Notes under the pieces: model-generated | What the model saw: the letters and a program-made list of their open reading frames with translations, nothing else | Told to the model about the DNA's origin: nothing | Databases searched by the model: none | Shown here: in pieces, positions 38,110 to 45,817 of the stretch | Numbering within the stretch: the stretch's first letter is position 1 | Layout: every line of letters starts with the position of its first letter | From: Nitrospira sp. | GTDB taxonomy: Bacteria; Nitrospirota; Nitrospiria; Nitrospirales; Nitrospiraceae | DNA: 64,000 bases | Direction: 5' to 3' | Assembly: GCA_024998685.1 (NCBI GenBank) | Contig: JACOEH010000002.1 | Span: forward strand, 62,001 to 126,000 | Position numbers and translations under genes: made by a program

Positions 38110-38541
38110 ATGAAGCAAGAAGGTAAGACATTGATGGAACTCATGGTGGTGGTCGCAATCATAGGGATGGTCGCCGTGATGGCCATTCCCAACTATTCGA
38201 TTGTCAACTCGCGCAGCCAGATCCGTTGTACGACCGAGGAAATCGCGTCGGAACTGCGCCTTGCCCGCCAACTTGCGATCACTTATCGGGATCGTGTTCG
38301 AATCGTTGTCGACCGGGAACAGCAGGCGCTTACCACTCAATTCGTAAACTCCGCAACCTCACATCATACGTATCATTATGGCGGAAAAGGGATTGTTATC
38401 GAAGAGCCAAGCGCAGGGCCTGAGATCCTCTTCCATCCAAGCGGACGTTCTGGCAGTGCCACGACGATTCAACTTCACAGTCTAGAAGGACAGACCCAGC
38501 AACTTACCGTGAGCATCACGGGCCGGGTATCGCTCCTATGA
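38110..38541 (+). CDS. FimT/GspH-type minor pilin
   Basis: A 143-residue protein with a class III (type IV) prepilin leader: QEG cleaved before KTLMELMVVVAIIGMVAVMAIP, keeping Glu at +5. A Lys rather than Phe/Met at +1 is unusual. The C-terminal domain (ASELRLARQLAITYRDRVRIVVDR) matches GspH/FimT. It probably primes type IV pilus assembly. Stop overlaps the next start by 4 bases. Confidence 0.85.
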   Translation: MKQEGKTLMELMVVVAIIGMVAVMAIPNYSIVNSRSQIRCTTEEIASELRLARQLAITYRDRVRIVVDREQQALTTQFVNSATSHHTYHYGGKGIVIEEPSAGPEILFHPSGRSGSATTIQLHSLEGQTQQLTVSITGRVSLL

Positions 38542-39023
38542 GACGACCGATGAAGAATGATGGTTTCAGTCTGGTCGAGGTCATGGTGGCAATGGTGATT
38601 GTAGGCGTTGCACTGATGGGCACCCTGGGTGCGCTGGAGGTTTCCTCCAGGCACGTACAGCAGGGAGGCCTGAACAGTAAGGCGATGGAGCTGGCCCAGG
38701 CAAGGTTAGAAGCGAAGCGTTCCGTTCGATGGCAGTCCCTCCTGGAAGATGATCTCGATCGCGATGGTACTCCAGAAACGCTCATGGTCGATGACGGCCA
38801 AGGCTCCGATAGAGCTGCGGGTGATGGGATTTATACAGCCATGTATGAGCGCGATGGCGTGACAGTCGTGTGGACAATTGAGGCAGAGCGGCCAGGGTCA
38901 CTATACTCCACCGCCATGGTGATGATCCGAGCAGTGGCGTCCTATTCCGGGCTCAACGGGCACAAGAGAGAAGTCAAGGTAGCAACCATTCGAGCCAATC
39001 CCAATTTTGTAGGGCAACGATGA
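38538..39023 (+). CDS. PilV-like minor pilin
   Basis: A 161-residue prepilin with leader MRRPMKNDG and mature start FSLVEVMVAMVIVGVALMGTLGALE (Glu +5). The globular part is short and contains DDLDRDGTPE, a possible calcium-binding loop. Second gene of a four-gene pseudopilin run, overlapping both neighbours by 4 bases. Confidence 0.82.
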   Translation: MRRPMKNDGFSLVEVMVAMVIVGVALMGTLGALEVSSRHVQQGGLNSKAMELAQARLEAKRSVRWQSLLEDDLDRDGTPETLMVDDGQGSDRAAGDGIYTAMYERDGVTVVWTIEAERPGSLYSTAMVMIRAVASYSGLNGHKREVKVATIRANPNFVGQR

Positions 39024-39778
39024 ACCAACAGAATATCGCCAGATCTGATGCGCACCACCGTCGCTCCATCAACATTATGTTCGACAAGCGCGGTGTTTGT
39101 CTGACCGAATTGATGGTCAGTTTGACGGCCGGAGTGATCGTATTAGCTGCAGCGTTGAACGCCTTGAATGTCGCGCAGGCTCATGTGAGCAGACAGCAAA
39201 ATGACCTGAAACATCAGCAAGATCTCAGATTGGGGTTAGAGGTGTTCGAACAAGAAGTTCGATTAGCGGCGGCCGATTCAATCGGCTCAGCGAGTCCAGA
39301 CGAATTTCAATTTTATGCCAATATCAGCGCCCATCGAACGATGACCACTGGTGCGGTCGTTTCGGGACAATCAGTTATTGCGGTGCAGGATGGCAGTGGA
39401 TGGGGCGCAGGGAAGACTGTAATCATTTGTGGCCACCAGACCTGCGAAACGCATCGGCTCTCCCAATCGGGTCAGCGGTATCAGCTGACCTTGACTGAAC
39501 CGGTAGCCTTGTCATTTCCCGCCGGTGCCTCTGTGGAAGTGAGTAATCGGGTGATCTATTACACCAAGCGAGATGAAAACGGAACGGTGAGACTTATGCG
39601 GATGGTCGACGGAGGAGCAAATACTCTCATCGGCGACCTGGAAGATCTGCATTTTTCGTATTGGGATGAGCATGGTCATGTCACGCGGCAGCCATCGCTC
39701 GTGAAGCGAGTCGTGCTCGAAATCGAGTCAAATCACTCTCTGCATAGAATGATGCGGGAAGTGACTCTTCGATCATAG
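39020..39778 (+). CDS. PilW-like minor pilin
   Basis: A 252-residue protein. The prepilin helix VCLTELMVSLTAGVIVLAAALNAL follows DKRG (residue ~24), a long leader; Glu +5 is kept. The later part (LRLGLEVFEQEVRLAAAD, then a beta-rich region ending LVKRVVLEIE) is typical of PilW. An internal ATG (39077) giving a short leader of about five residues may be the true start. Confidence 0.8.
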   Translation: MNQQNIARSDAHHRRSINIMFDKRGVCLTELMVSLTAGVIVLAAALNALNVAQAHVSRQQNDLKHQQDLRLGLEVFEQEVRLAAADSIGSASPDEFQFYANISAHRTMTTGAVVSGQSVIAVQDGSGWGAGKTVIICGHQTCETHRLSQSGQRYQLTLTEPVALSFPAGASVEVSNRVIYYTKRDENGTVRLMRMVDGGANTLIGDLEDLHFSYWDEHGHVTRQPSLVKRVVLEIESNHSLHRMMREVTLRS

Positions 39779-39788
39779 GAGTAAAAAC

Positions 39789-41258
39789 ATGTCGTATCAA
39801 GATGTCAAAGACCGTCAGCAGGGGATTGCACTTCTGGGAGCTATGGTTGTCGCCCTTATTTTATCGCTATTGGGAGCAACGCTTCTCAATCTCGCAGGAC
39901 AAGAAAATGCCAGTGCTGGATTAGCAAGCCAGGCGGCAGTTGCACAACAACTGGCCGACGCAGCTGGTGAATTGGTGGTGGCCTGGTTTCACAGCCCCCA
40001 GATGATTGCAAGTGTGCCTCAGGTTTCATCTCTTCGTGAAAAAAGAAATTATGATAGGGAAGGACTTCCCTCATTTTTTGATGCGTCCGGTCGCTCACAA
40101 TTCGTAGGTACAGCGGATCAGCCGGATGTACGGTTCCATGCCAGCAATCCCTCCGATCACCGACTGCTGAACGATCCTGAAACAGGAATGTTTCGCACAA
40201 TGACACATTTAGGGCAGGTAGAGGAACTCAAAATCTACGCGTCTTCCAAGCCTGGTCTCCTGTGCACAATCGACACCACGGTTACAACCAATACCAATCC
40301 TCCGGTCAGGCAATCGATACTCATGCAGTTGGGTGCATTGGACTTACCGCCGTTGAAAGCCGCTGTGCAAGTGGGCCGGCATCTCGGCCGCTTCCAACCA
40401 GGAAGTGAATCATCGGTCTCTGTGCATTGGGGTGAGCTAAAAGTGGGAGGTGATCTGATCCTTACGCAGGCTGATGAGATTCCAATGAGGAGCGCGCTCG
40501 CTCCAGTAACAGGACAAGCCTATGACGAAATGACGCAACGAGAAGATCGATGGATGGAAGGATGGATAGGCGGGACGGTTCAGGTGACACACGTACCATC
40601 CGATCAGACTCCCAGTTTTCCCAGCAACCTTCACATGGCCCAGAACCCGATTCCTGGAATTCCCCTCGATCAGTGGCCTTATGAACACATAAAGCGAGTG
40701 GCAAAAAGATTCGGCCGGTACTTCGCAATTGATCGAGAAGGTCTTCTGTATCCGCAAGGTATTGTAGAACCAGGACGTGGCATTTCGCCAGACGAGGTAT
40801 TTCGGTCACAGGGAAGCGGTGATCAGCTTGGTCTGATATTTATTGACACGCTCGATCAGACGGCTCCCCGTCCAGACAATTTCGGGACTGTCAGATTGCA
40901 GGCTCCGTACTTTGAAGGCCTGGCGGTGGTGCAAGGCCACGTTGTGCTTGCTCCCACTGGGTCAGGACAGTCTGTCGGGGTACTTAGTCCTCCACCAATA
41001 GACCAGATTAAGGATGTGGTTCGGACACCCGTTCAACTTTCCGGCATGCATTTCAACGGCGTGCTCCACGCAAGTGGCGACATCACGATCGTCGGTAAAG
41101 TCAGATTATACGGATCAGTAGCAGCAGGTGGAACAATTATGTCAACCGGTTCAGGAAGCAACATGGAGGTGTGGTATGACCACGATCTCAGTCGTGGATT
41201 ATATCGTGGACTGCCCGTGGTCTATCGTGCTCCTGGTACCTGGATGACACGATATTGA
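39789..41258 (+). CDS. PilX-like protein with a large C-terminal domain
   Basis: A 489-residue protein. The N-terminus (KDRQQGIALLGAMVVALILSLLGATLLNLAGQENASAG) has the PilX form, a pilin-like helix that lacks the canonical Glu +5. PilX proteins are usually about 170-200 residues; here 300 more residues follow, ending in Gly-rich repeats (NGVLHASGDITIVGKVRLYGSVAAGGTI) that look like a short beta-helix. Role as a tip or adhesin-like component is inferred. RBS AGGAG upstream. Confidence 0.7.
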   Translation: MSYQDVKDRQQGIALLGAMVVALILSLLGATLLNLAGQENASAGLASQAAVAQQLADAAGELVVAWFHSPQMIASVPQVSSLREKRNYDREGLPSFFDASGRSQFVGTADQPDVRFHASNPSDHRLLNDPETGMFRTMTHLGQVEELKIYASSKPGLLCTIDTTVTTNTNPPVRQSILMQLGALDLPPLKAAVQVGRHLGRFQPGSESSVSVHWGELKVGGDLILTQADEIPMRSALAPVTGQAYDEMTQREDRWMEGWIGGTVQVTHVPSDQTPSFPSNLHMAQNPIPGIPLDQWPYEHIKRVAKRFGRYFAIDREGLLYPQGIVEPGRGISPDEVFRSQGSGDQLGLIFIDTLDQTAPRPDNFGTVRLQAPYFEGLAVVQGHVVLAPTGSGQSVGVLSPPPIDQIKDVVRTPVQLSGMHFNGVLHASGDITIVGKVRLYGSVAAGGTIMSTGSGSNMEVWYDHDLSRGLYRGLPVVYRAPGTWMTRY

Positions 41259-41345
41259 GCCATAGGCGAAGATCGAACGATCTCAGTGTGAAGGAGACTA
41301 CCACATAAACAACTTCTAATTGTCGATGAGAAAGGATGAGATAGA

Positions 41346-42128
41346 ATGATCACGCAAGGCATTGAAACGCATCACAAACGGCAAGTCCTCCCGGTAGCCA
41401 ATCTGAAAAAGTCGTCGATGGTCAAACAGCCTCGCAAAATGACGATGGAACGCAGCCTCTTAGACTGCATCGCCCATCGCGGCCTTATCAAACAGGCGGA
41501 TCTCGATGCTGCAATAGAAGAGTCTCTATCACGGGAAATTGATCTAGAAACCCTCTTGCTCGATAAGTATCGCGTGCCGAAGTCTGCACTCGGGTCGGCG
41601 CTCAGTGAATTTTACCAATGCCCTTACGTTTCCTATGATGAACGAACCGTCATCGACCACGAGCTCTTGAAAAACCTTAGTTTAGATTATCTCAGAAGAA
41701 ACGCCTGGATTCCGTTGAAACGACAGGGAACGGTCCTCGACATTGTCATCAATGATCCACACAATCTGGAGAAAGGTCTCGATATACGACGGGCGTTTCC
41801 CGGCACGACGATACGCTTCTCCGTCGGGCTTCGGCGGGATATCGAGCAATATCTCCTTGTCGGACAGGTCAACGGAGGATCGATAACCGAGATTCTCGGA
41901 GAACTCGTCGATGAAGCGAGCATTGAACGAAACGGCGAGGCCGAGTCCGGAGAGATCGATGAAAATGATTCAGCCATCGTGCGCCTTGCGAACCAGGTGA
42001 TCGCTGAGGCCTATCGATTAGGGGCCTCTGATGTCCATATTGAACCCTATTCGGATCTATCCTTCTTCAACCAATTTGGCAGAAACCGGGAAAAACTGAA
42101 AAATGGTGAAACGTGGCGGAACTATTAA
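41346..42128 (+). pseudogene. pilB: pilB/gspE-type assembly ATPase, 5' part cut by prophage
   Basis: The frame encodes 260 residues. Residues to about 235 are the N-terminal MshEN domain and the beginning of the ATPase N2 domain, ending in the conserved AYRLGASDVHIEPY. The next residues (LSFFNQFGRNREKL...) are foreign and come from the prophage left end. Walker A, Asp and His boxes and the Cys4 motif are all missing; the 3' part should lie beyond the prophage right end, outside the window. Pilus extension is therefore probably lost in this cell unless another copy exists. Confidence 0.85.
42073..42085 (+). repeat. Transposase-binding site L1 (candidate)
   Basis: AATTTGGCAGAAA, the outermost copy, within about 20 bases of the pilB junction. 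Confidence 0.7.
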
Positions 42129-42162
42129 TGAAAAGCGATACCTTGATCGTCCCGGGACCTCC

Positions 42163-42179
42163 AAGTAATTTGGCAGAAA
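42163..42179 (+). repeat. Transposase-binding site L2 (candidate)
   Basis: AAGTAATTTGGCAGAAA, direct orientation; identical over 17 bases to the copy at 42397. Confidence 0.7.
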
Positions 42180-42197
42180 CGCGCTCAAAATGACCTA

Positions 42198-42209
42198 TTT
42201 CTGCCAAAT
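42198..42209 (-). repeat. Inverted transposase-binding site (candidate)
   Basis: TTTCTGCCAAAT, the reverse complement of the L1/L2 core, 19 bases after L2. A weaker direct copy, ATTTTGGCAG, is at 42311-42320. Confidence 0.55.
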
Positions 42210-42396
42210 CGACGGCGGCGGGAATTGCTTCCCCAAGAACCCTTCAAACCAGCTTCAATTCTAAGAAAATTGCTTCAAATTGGGACCTGAACCGATGGAA
42301 TCCTACTGCCATTTTGGCAGTCGGATGGCAGTCGGGGCAATTTTTAGTAAAAAACAGGCGAAGAAATAGCAAAATCATCAATGAGAGAGCGGCGAC

Positions 42397-42413
42397 AAGT
42401 AATTTGGCAGAAA
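42397..42413 (+). repeat. Transposase-binding site L3 (candidate)
   Basis: AAGTAATTTGGCAGAAA again. The 42129-42495 stretch holds these sites and no gene, like the Mu attL region. Confidence 0.7.
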
Positions 42414-42495
42414 TGAAAATGGCCTGTGGATATCGGAAATCCGACTGCCACGGGAAAATCGGTCGGACCGTAAAAAACGAGGTCGCCGTCGAAAG

Positions 42496-42696
42496 TCAAC
42501 CATGAGGCACGGAACTTGTCCGGCGACTTGTAAGGCGAGGTAATTGAGCGAGCAGTTGTTCCGCCATCGGCGGGATGGGATGCTGCCCCGACTCCCACTT
42601 ATTGACGGTCGATCGGTTCACACGGATCTCCTGCGCCAGCCGGTTTTGCGACCAGCCGAGATTCTTGCGGAGCTGGATGAGTTGGCGCGGCGTCAT
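42496..42696 (-). CDS. Small XRE-family HTH protein
   Basis: A 66-residue DNA-binding protein: TPRQLIQLRKNLGWSQNRLAQEIRVNRSTVNKWESGQHPIPPMAEQLL is a complete Cro/CI-type helix-turn-helix. Its ATG overlaps the stop of the upstream 57-residue gene (ATGA), so both are one leftward unit. It is last before the prophage left end and could bind the end region or its own promoter. Confidence 0.8.
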   Translation of the reverse strand: MTPRQLIQLRKNLGWSQNRLAQEIRVNRSTVNKWESGQHPIPPMAEQLLAQLPRLTSRRTSSVPHG

Positions 42697-42866
42697 GATG
42701 GGCTCGTGCGGCTGGCGGTCGTGTTCGGCTCTGTTGGAGGCAGATCCGCCAAGACTCTCTCTAATAGTTCGCGCGCCTGCTCGACCTGTCGGCTTTTGAA
42801 ATTGCGCCGGGAGAGGTGCAACAGCTTCACGGCTTCGCGGATGGCGGATTCAGCGGCGGGTGTCAT
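42693..42866 (-). CDS. Small hypothetical protein
   Basis: A 57-residue helical protein (MTPAAESAIREAVKLLHLSRR...). Not recognised. Supported by the ATGA overlap with the XRE gene and by its place in the leftward cargo run. Confidence 0.5.
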   Translation of the reverse strand: MTPAAESAIREAVKLLHLSRRNFKSRQVEQARELLERVLADLPPTEPNTTASRTSPS

Positions 42867-42909
42867 CGCAATCCTGCGTTGAGGAACGTCTCCTCGCCCG
42901 AAGATTGTT

Positions 42910-42943
42910 CCCCCTCCCCTGTCGGGCTCGCACGGGGAGGGGG
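42910..42943. other. GC-rich perfect hairpin
   Basis: CCCCCTCCCC (42910-42919) pairs with GGGGAGGGGG (42934-42943). No T run on either strand. It lies between two leftward genes and may halt or stabilise transcripts. Confidence 0.5.
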
Positions 42944-42950
42944 ATGGGAA

Positions 42951-43169
42951 TCAATGCAGTCGCGTCAAGACTTGATAGAGTAAGCCGAGCGACAACAGCG
43001 TCAGCGCGATATTGGTTCCGGCCATCCATTTGACGACGGCGACATCGGTCTCGATCTTGCCCAAGCGGTTCTCGTACCCGGCGACTTCGGCCGCTGCCGC
43101 CTCGGCGGCCTCCTCACTCACGCCCGCCGATTTGAGTGCATTGTACAGTTTGCCGAACATGAGACTCAT
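42951..43169 (-). CDS. Small coiled-coil protein with C-terminal membrane anchor
   Basis: A 72-residue protein of the DUF1640/CCDC90-like kind: MFGKLYNALKSAGVSEEAAEAAAAEVAGYENRLGKIETDVAVVKWM is helical and coiled, followed by a membrane helix (about 50-68). RBS GGGAG upstream. Function unknown; such proteins are frequent in phages and mobile regions. Confidence 0.65.
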   Translation of the reverse strand: MSLMFGKLYNALKSAGVSEEAAEAAAAEVAGYENRLGKIETDVAVVKWMAGTNIALTLLSLGLLYQVLTRLH

Positions 43170-43236
43170 ATCTCCCTCACTCGCCCGAGTGGTAGAGAGC
43201 CTGGCCCGTCGGGCTCGCGCGATCCGGCTCTGTGTG

Positions 43237-43377
43237 TTACCGGACTGGATACACCTTCGTTGGATGGTACCAGCTGTTCTGCCTCGCCGATTCGACCGTC
43301 ACGATGCCGTGCGGTGCCACGTAGAGGACCGTCTCAATCTCGCCGTAACACGTTCTCACTTGCTGTTCTTGTTTCAT
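43237..43377 (-). CDS. Small hypothetical protein
   Basis: A 46-residue protein starting MKQEQQVRTCYGEIETVLYV, not recognised. It has a GAGGG site and stands directly behind the strong promoter/operator at 43417-43446. An in-frame ATG further up (near 43410) would make it leaderless. Confidence 0.5.
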   Translation of the reverse strand: MKQEQQVRTCYGEIETVLYVAPHGIVTVESARQNSWYHPTKVYPVR

Positions 43378-43416
43378 GATGCCCTCTTGTGTTGTGCCCT
43401 CAATCATCATGGTTCT

Positions 43417-43446
43417 AGTATATGTTGCGTCACGCAACAGAGTCAA
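43417..43446 (-). promoter_or_regulatory. Leftward promoter with palindromic operator in the spacer
   Basis: On the minus strand TTGACT (43441-43446) and TATACT (43417-43422) are 18 bp apart. The perfect palindrome GTTGCGTCACGCAAC (43424-43438) fills the spacer, an ideal place for repression. Half-sites of the type GTNACGC recur at the early promoter. Confidence 0.6.
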
Positions 43447-43516
43447 GTAGAGATCGAGCCTTTGAATATTTAGGACAACATACGTAACACCAATGGATAC
43501 AGTCAGGTGAGGAAGG

Positions 43517-43981
43517 CTAACAAAACGGCTGCTTCGTGCCGCCGTCGTAGTGGCGCGCGAGCTGGGCCGCAATGAGCGCTTGCGAGAGGTCTTGCCCATC
43601 GGCCAGTAAACGGCCATTCAAGCGGAAATACTTATCCCGTTTCGGCTCGGCGAGGTCCACGCGCGAGGCGGCGGCGAGTCGCGCGGTGAGAAAGTCGCGC
43701 GCTTGAATGGCCATCGTCCGCTCGGCGTCGCAGTGGCCTTTGATCTCCGGCGTGTCGATGCCCGCGAGCCGCACCGGAATGTGATCCCCGAGTACCGGTG
43801 GAAGCGACGGATCGCTGAGCGTCACCGTGCAGGTGTCGCCGTCGTAGCAGTGATGCACAATGATATCAATGAACGGTGACTCGCGCGCGAGCTGCAGCGT
43901 GGAGGAATGGAGCGGTTGCCGATGGGCGCAAGCCGAGATCATCACTACTATATATAGGGCGAGCTGAAGCATCGGTTTCAT
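43517..43981 (-). CDS. Thermonuclease-like lipoprotein (SNase domain)
   Basis: A 154-residue protein with a lipoprotein signal (LALYIVVMISAC, Cys19). The SNase domain has YDGDTCTVTL, IPVRLAGIDTPEIKGHCDAE and DKYFRLNGRLLADGQDLSQALIAAQLARHYDGG, covering the catalytic Asp/Arg/Glu region of staphylococcal nuclease. It would sit in the outer membrane or periplasm and cut DNA or RNA there. Cargo of the prophage rather than a core Mu gene. The upstream gene overlaps its start by 4 bases. Confidence 0.85.
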   Translation of the reverse strand: MKPMLQLALYIVVMISACAHRQPLHSSTLQLARESPFIDIIVHHCYDGDTCTVTLSDPSLPPVLGDHIPVRLAGIDTPEIKGHCDAERTMAIQARDFLTARLAAASRVDLAEPKRDKYFRLNGRLLADGQDLSQALIAAQLARHYDGGTKQPFC

Positions 43982-44304
43982 GGCAACTGCACCACCGCGA
44001 TCGTCCATTTTCCCGCACTCATAATCTGGATGGAAAAGGTCCCGCCCTTCGCCTGATAACTGCTTCCCATCCCCGCACTTGAGCTGCCGATTTCGGCGAC
44101 CGCCTCTCCCTTGCCGTTCACCGCAAAGAGGCCGATCGATTTCTCGGCCGTCCATCGCACTTCCCAGCCATCCTGCACGGTGAAGGGTCGCGTCGTCCGC
44201 GAGCCGTTCGCTGAGAACTGCTGCACCACCTGCTCGTCCGCCGCGAACGTCGCGCCGACGAACAAGAGCCCGCTACACAGGACCGCGTTGATCAGTCGCC
44301 GCAT
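43978..44304 (-). CDS. Exported protein of unknown function
   Basis: A 108-residue protein with a signal peptide (MRRLINAVLCSGLLFVGATFA, cut before ADEQ). The rest is beta-rich (WEVRWTAEKSIGLFAVNGKGEAV ... FSIQIMSAGKWTIAVVQLP), like a small periplasmic beta-sandwich. It overlaps the nuclease lipoprotein by 4 bases and may be its periplasmic partner or guard. The start at 44304 is set by the signal peptide. Confidence 0.7.
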   Translation of the reverse strand: MRRLINAVLCSGLLFVGATFAADEQVVQQFSANGSRTTRPFTVQDGWEVRWTAEKSIGLFAVNGKGEAVAEIGSSSAGMGSSYQAKGGTFSIQIMSAGKWTIAVVQLP

Positions 44305-44391
44305 GCGCCACCTCCACAGTTCAGAGCCGCCATCAAATGGCAGTATTGTACGCCCGTGAGGCAGCAGTCGGGCATCCCACAAGAGGGGGGA

Positions 44392-44649
44392 TCACTCGAC
44401 GCATGAGGACTCTCCCGCGTTCGGTCGAGCCGGGAACGGCAGGATTTTACACTCGAAGGGGAAGTCGTGGCAGGCGCAGAGCCGTTCCAGCTGATTCGCT
44501 TCCGCGCAGAGCTGCAATTCCGTGCGCAGGTGGGTCACGTACCGATCGCCGCTCCGGGCGAGCAGCTGGCCGAGTTCGTGGATCAACATGCGAGCTTGCA
44601 GCGACATGGATGGAAACACAAAGAGCGACTCCCCGGAATCATGAGGCAT
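44392..44649 (-). CDS. Hypothetical protein
   Basis: An 85-residue protein, MPHDSGESLFVF then SLQARMLIHELGQLLARSGDRYVTHLRTELQLCAEANQLERLCACHDF, mostly helical, with three Cys. Not recognised. It overlaps the end of the repressor gene by 11 bases, so it is probably in the same lysogeny transcript. Confidence 0.55.
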   Translation of the reverse strand: MPHDSGESLFVFPSMSLQARMLIHELGQLLARSGDRYVTHLRTELQLCAEANQLERLCACHDFPFECKILPFPARPNAGESSCVE

Positions 44650-45121
44650 CCTGCTGTTCCCCACGAGGCTGCTGCCGGCGGTAGGCCAGGGCGTCGATGA
44701 TGATCTTCAGCTGGCGGATCAAGTGCCAGCGGACTTCCGCATCGCCGGACCGCAGCGCATCGAGCAGGCGGACCACCGTGCGGCGGTCGTCCGCATCCAG
44801 CCCCGTGAGCGCCACGGCGTCGGGAATGTACGACAAGCGCGCCTCCGCCGCAACCGCTTTGATGTCCCTACTCAACGGGTCCCATTCGGGGCTCGTCGGC
44901 TGGGGCGGATCGGCACTAGTAGACTCACCGGTCAACCCCTCCGGCGTCACATTGAGAGTTTGCGCGAGCAAGAGCACGACCGGGCGATCCGGTATCATGC
45001 GTCCGGCCAAATAGCCGCTCACCGTACCGGGCGTCACGCCCACCCGTTTGGCGATTTCGTTTTTCTTGAGTCCGCTCGCGCGAATGGCCTCGGCGAGTCG
45101 AATCGAAAACGGATCAGTCAT
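44639..45121 (-). CDS. XRE-family phage repressor
   Basis: A 160-residue protein with an N-terminal helix-turn-helix (AEAIRASGLKKNEIAKRVGVTPGTVSGYLAGRMIPDRPVVLLLAQTLNV, about 10-58) and a C-terminal helical domain (IDALAYRRQQ). It stands divergent to the Ner-like and transposase genes, the place of the Mu c repressor, and most likely maintains lysogeny by binding the sites in 45208-45312. There is no Ser-Lys autocleavage domain. Confidence 0.8.
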   Translation of the reverse strand: MTDPFSIRLAEAIRASGLKKNEIAKRVGVTPGTVSGYLAGRMIPDRPVVLLLAQTLNVTPEGLTGESTSADPPQPTSPEWDPLSRDIKAVAAEARLSYIPDAVALTGLDADDRRTVVRLLDALRSGDAEVRWHLIRQLKIIIDALAYRRQQPRGEQQDAS

Positions 45122-45207
45122 CACCCATGCGCCTCCTCGTCTGACTTGCCGGTAAGTAAGTTTCCCGTCATCAGTATCCCTTATAAAACCACCGGCTCAG
45201 ACCAACA

Positions 45208-45223
45208 CTAGGGAGAACCCTAG
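45208..45223. promoter_or_regulatory. Palindrome, candidate repressor operator
   Basis: CTAGGG-AGAA-CCCTAG, perfect 6-bp arms, in the divergent repressor/Ner control region upstream of the repressor gene. Confidence 0.45.
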
Positions 45224-45250
45224 AAAATACTCGTCACGCTCATTTTTCTG

Positions 45251-45312
45251 TTGACATTGTTTGTAACGCTAATTATAGTGCGCGTCATGCATAGCAACAC
45301 AGTGCGTTACAA
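45251..45312 (+). promoter_or_regulatory. Early promoter with flanking inverted repeat
   Basis: TTGACA (45251-45256), 17 bp, TATAGT (45274-45279): a near-consensus promoter for the Ner-transposase transcript. TTGTAACGC (45261-45269) lies between the boxes and its exact inverse GCGTTACAA at 45304-45312; GTCACGCT (45233-45240) repeats the half-site 30 bases upstream. These are likely repressor/Ner sites. Confidence 0.65.
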
Positions 45313-45334
45313 GAAGTCTAACATAATACCCACC

Positions 45335-45583
45335 ATGTCGCGCAACACTTTTTCAGATCGTGCTCATTCGCATCGCCGTCCCTGTTCGAATCGCGTCCGT
45401 CTCATGCTGCTCCGGCGCGGGCTGTCGTATGCCGAAGTGGCACGCCGTCTCGGCGTCTCGCATCGCTCGACCATCGCGCGTGTCGTGTACGGCCACTACA
45501 TTCTCCCGGAGGTCCGGGACGGGATTGCCGGGTTGCTCGGTGTGCCGACCGAGCGGCTCTGGCCCAACGATCGCGCCGCATAA
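45335..45583 (+). CDS. Ner-like DNA-binding protein
   Basis: An 82-residue protein of the Ner/Nlp type: NRVRLMLLRRGLSYAEVARRLGVSHRSTIARVVYGHYILPEVRDGIAGLLGVPTERLWPND, with the closing W-P motif typical of Ner. Mu Ner turns down the early promoter and the repressor. First gene after the early promoter. ATG 45335 is chosen; the open frame reaches back into the promoter. Confidence 0.82.
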   Translation: MSRNTFSDRAHSHRRPCSNRVRLMLLRRGLSYAEVARRLGVSHRSTIARVVYGHYILPEVRDGIAGLLGVPTERLWPNDRAA

Positions 45584-45595
45584 AAGGAACTGACG

Positions 45596-45817
45596 ATGGT
45601 GACCGGTCAAGCCTGTCCCTCTTCTGTGTCCAGCAACACGAATCCCCTGCTCGTGAGTGCGCGGGGTTCGTGTCCGGCGAGTCCCCGCGCAGATGTTTTG
45701 ACCGGCGTCGGCGCGGGGTCACTCGTTCGCGCGGCATTCTATGCCGATTCGACGATCTGCGCAATTCATCCCTCACCGAATGACACCCTACGGCAGAACC
45801 ATCAAGGGGTGCGATGA
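45596..45817 (+). CDS. Small hypothetical protein
   Basis: A 73-residue protein, low in recognisable structure (TGQACPSSVSSN...). Support is indirect: AAAGGA site, ATGA overlap with the next gene and place in the early operon. Confidence 0.45.
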   Translation: MVTGQACPSSVSSNTNPLLVSARGSCPASPRADVLTGVGAGSLVRAAFYADSTICAIHPSPNDTLRQNHQGVR

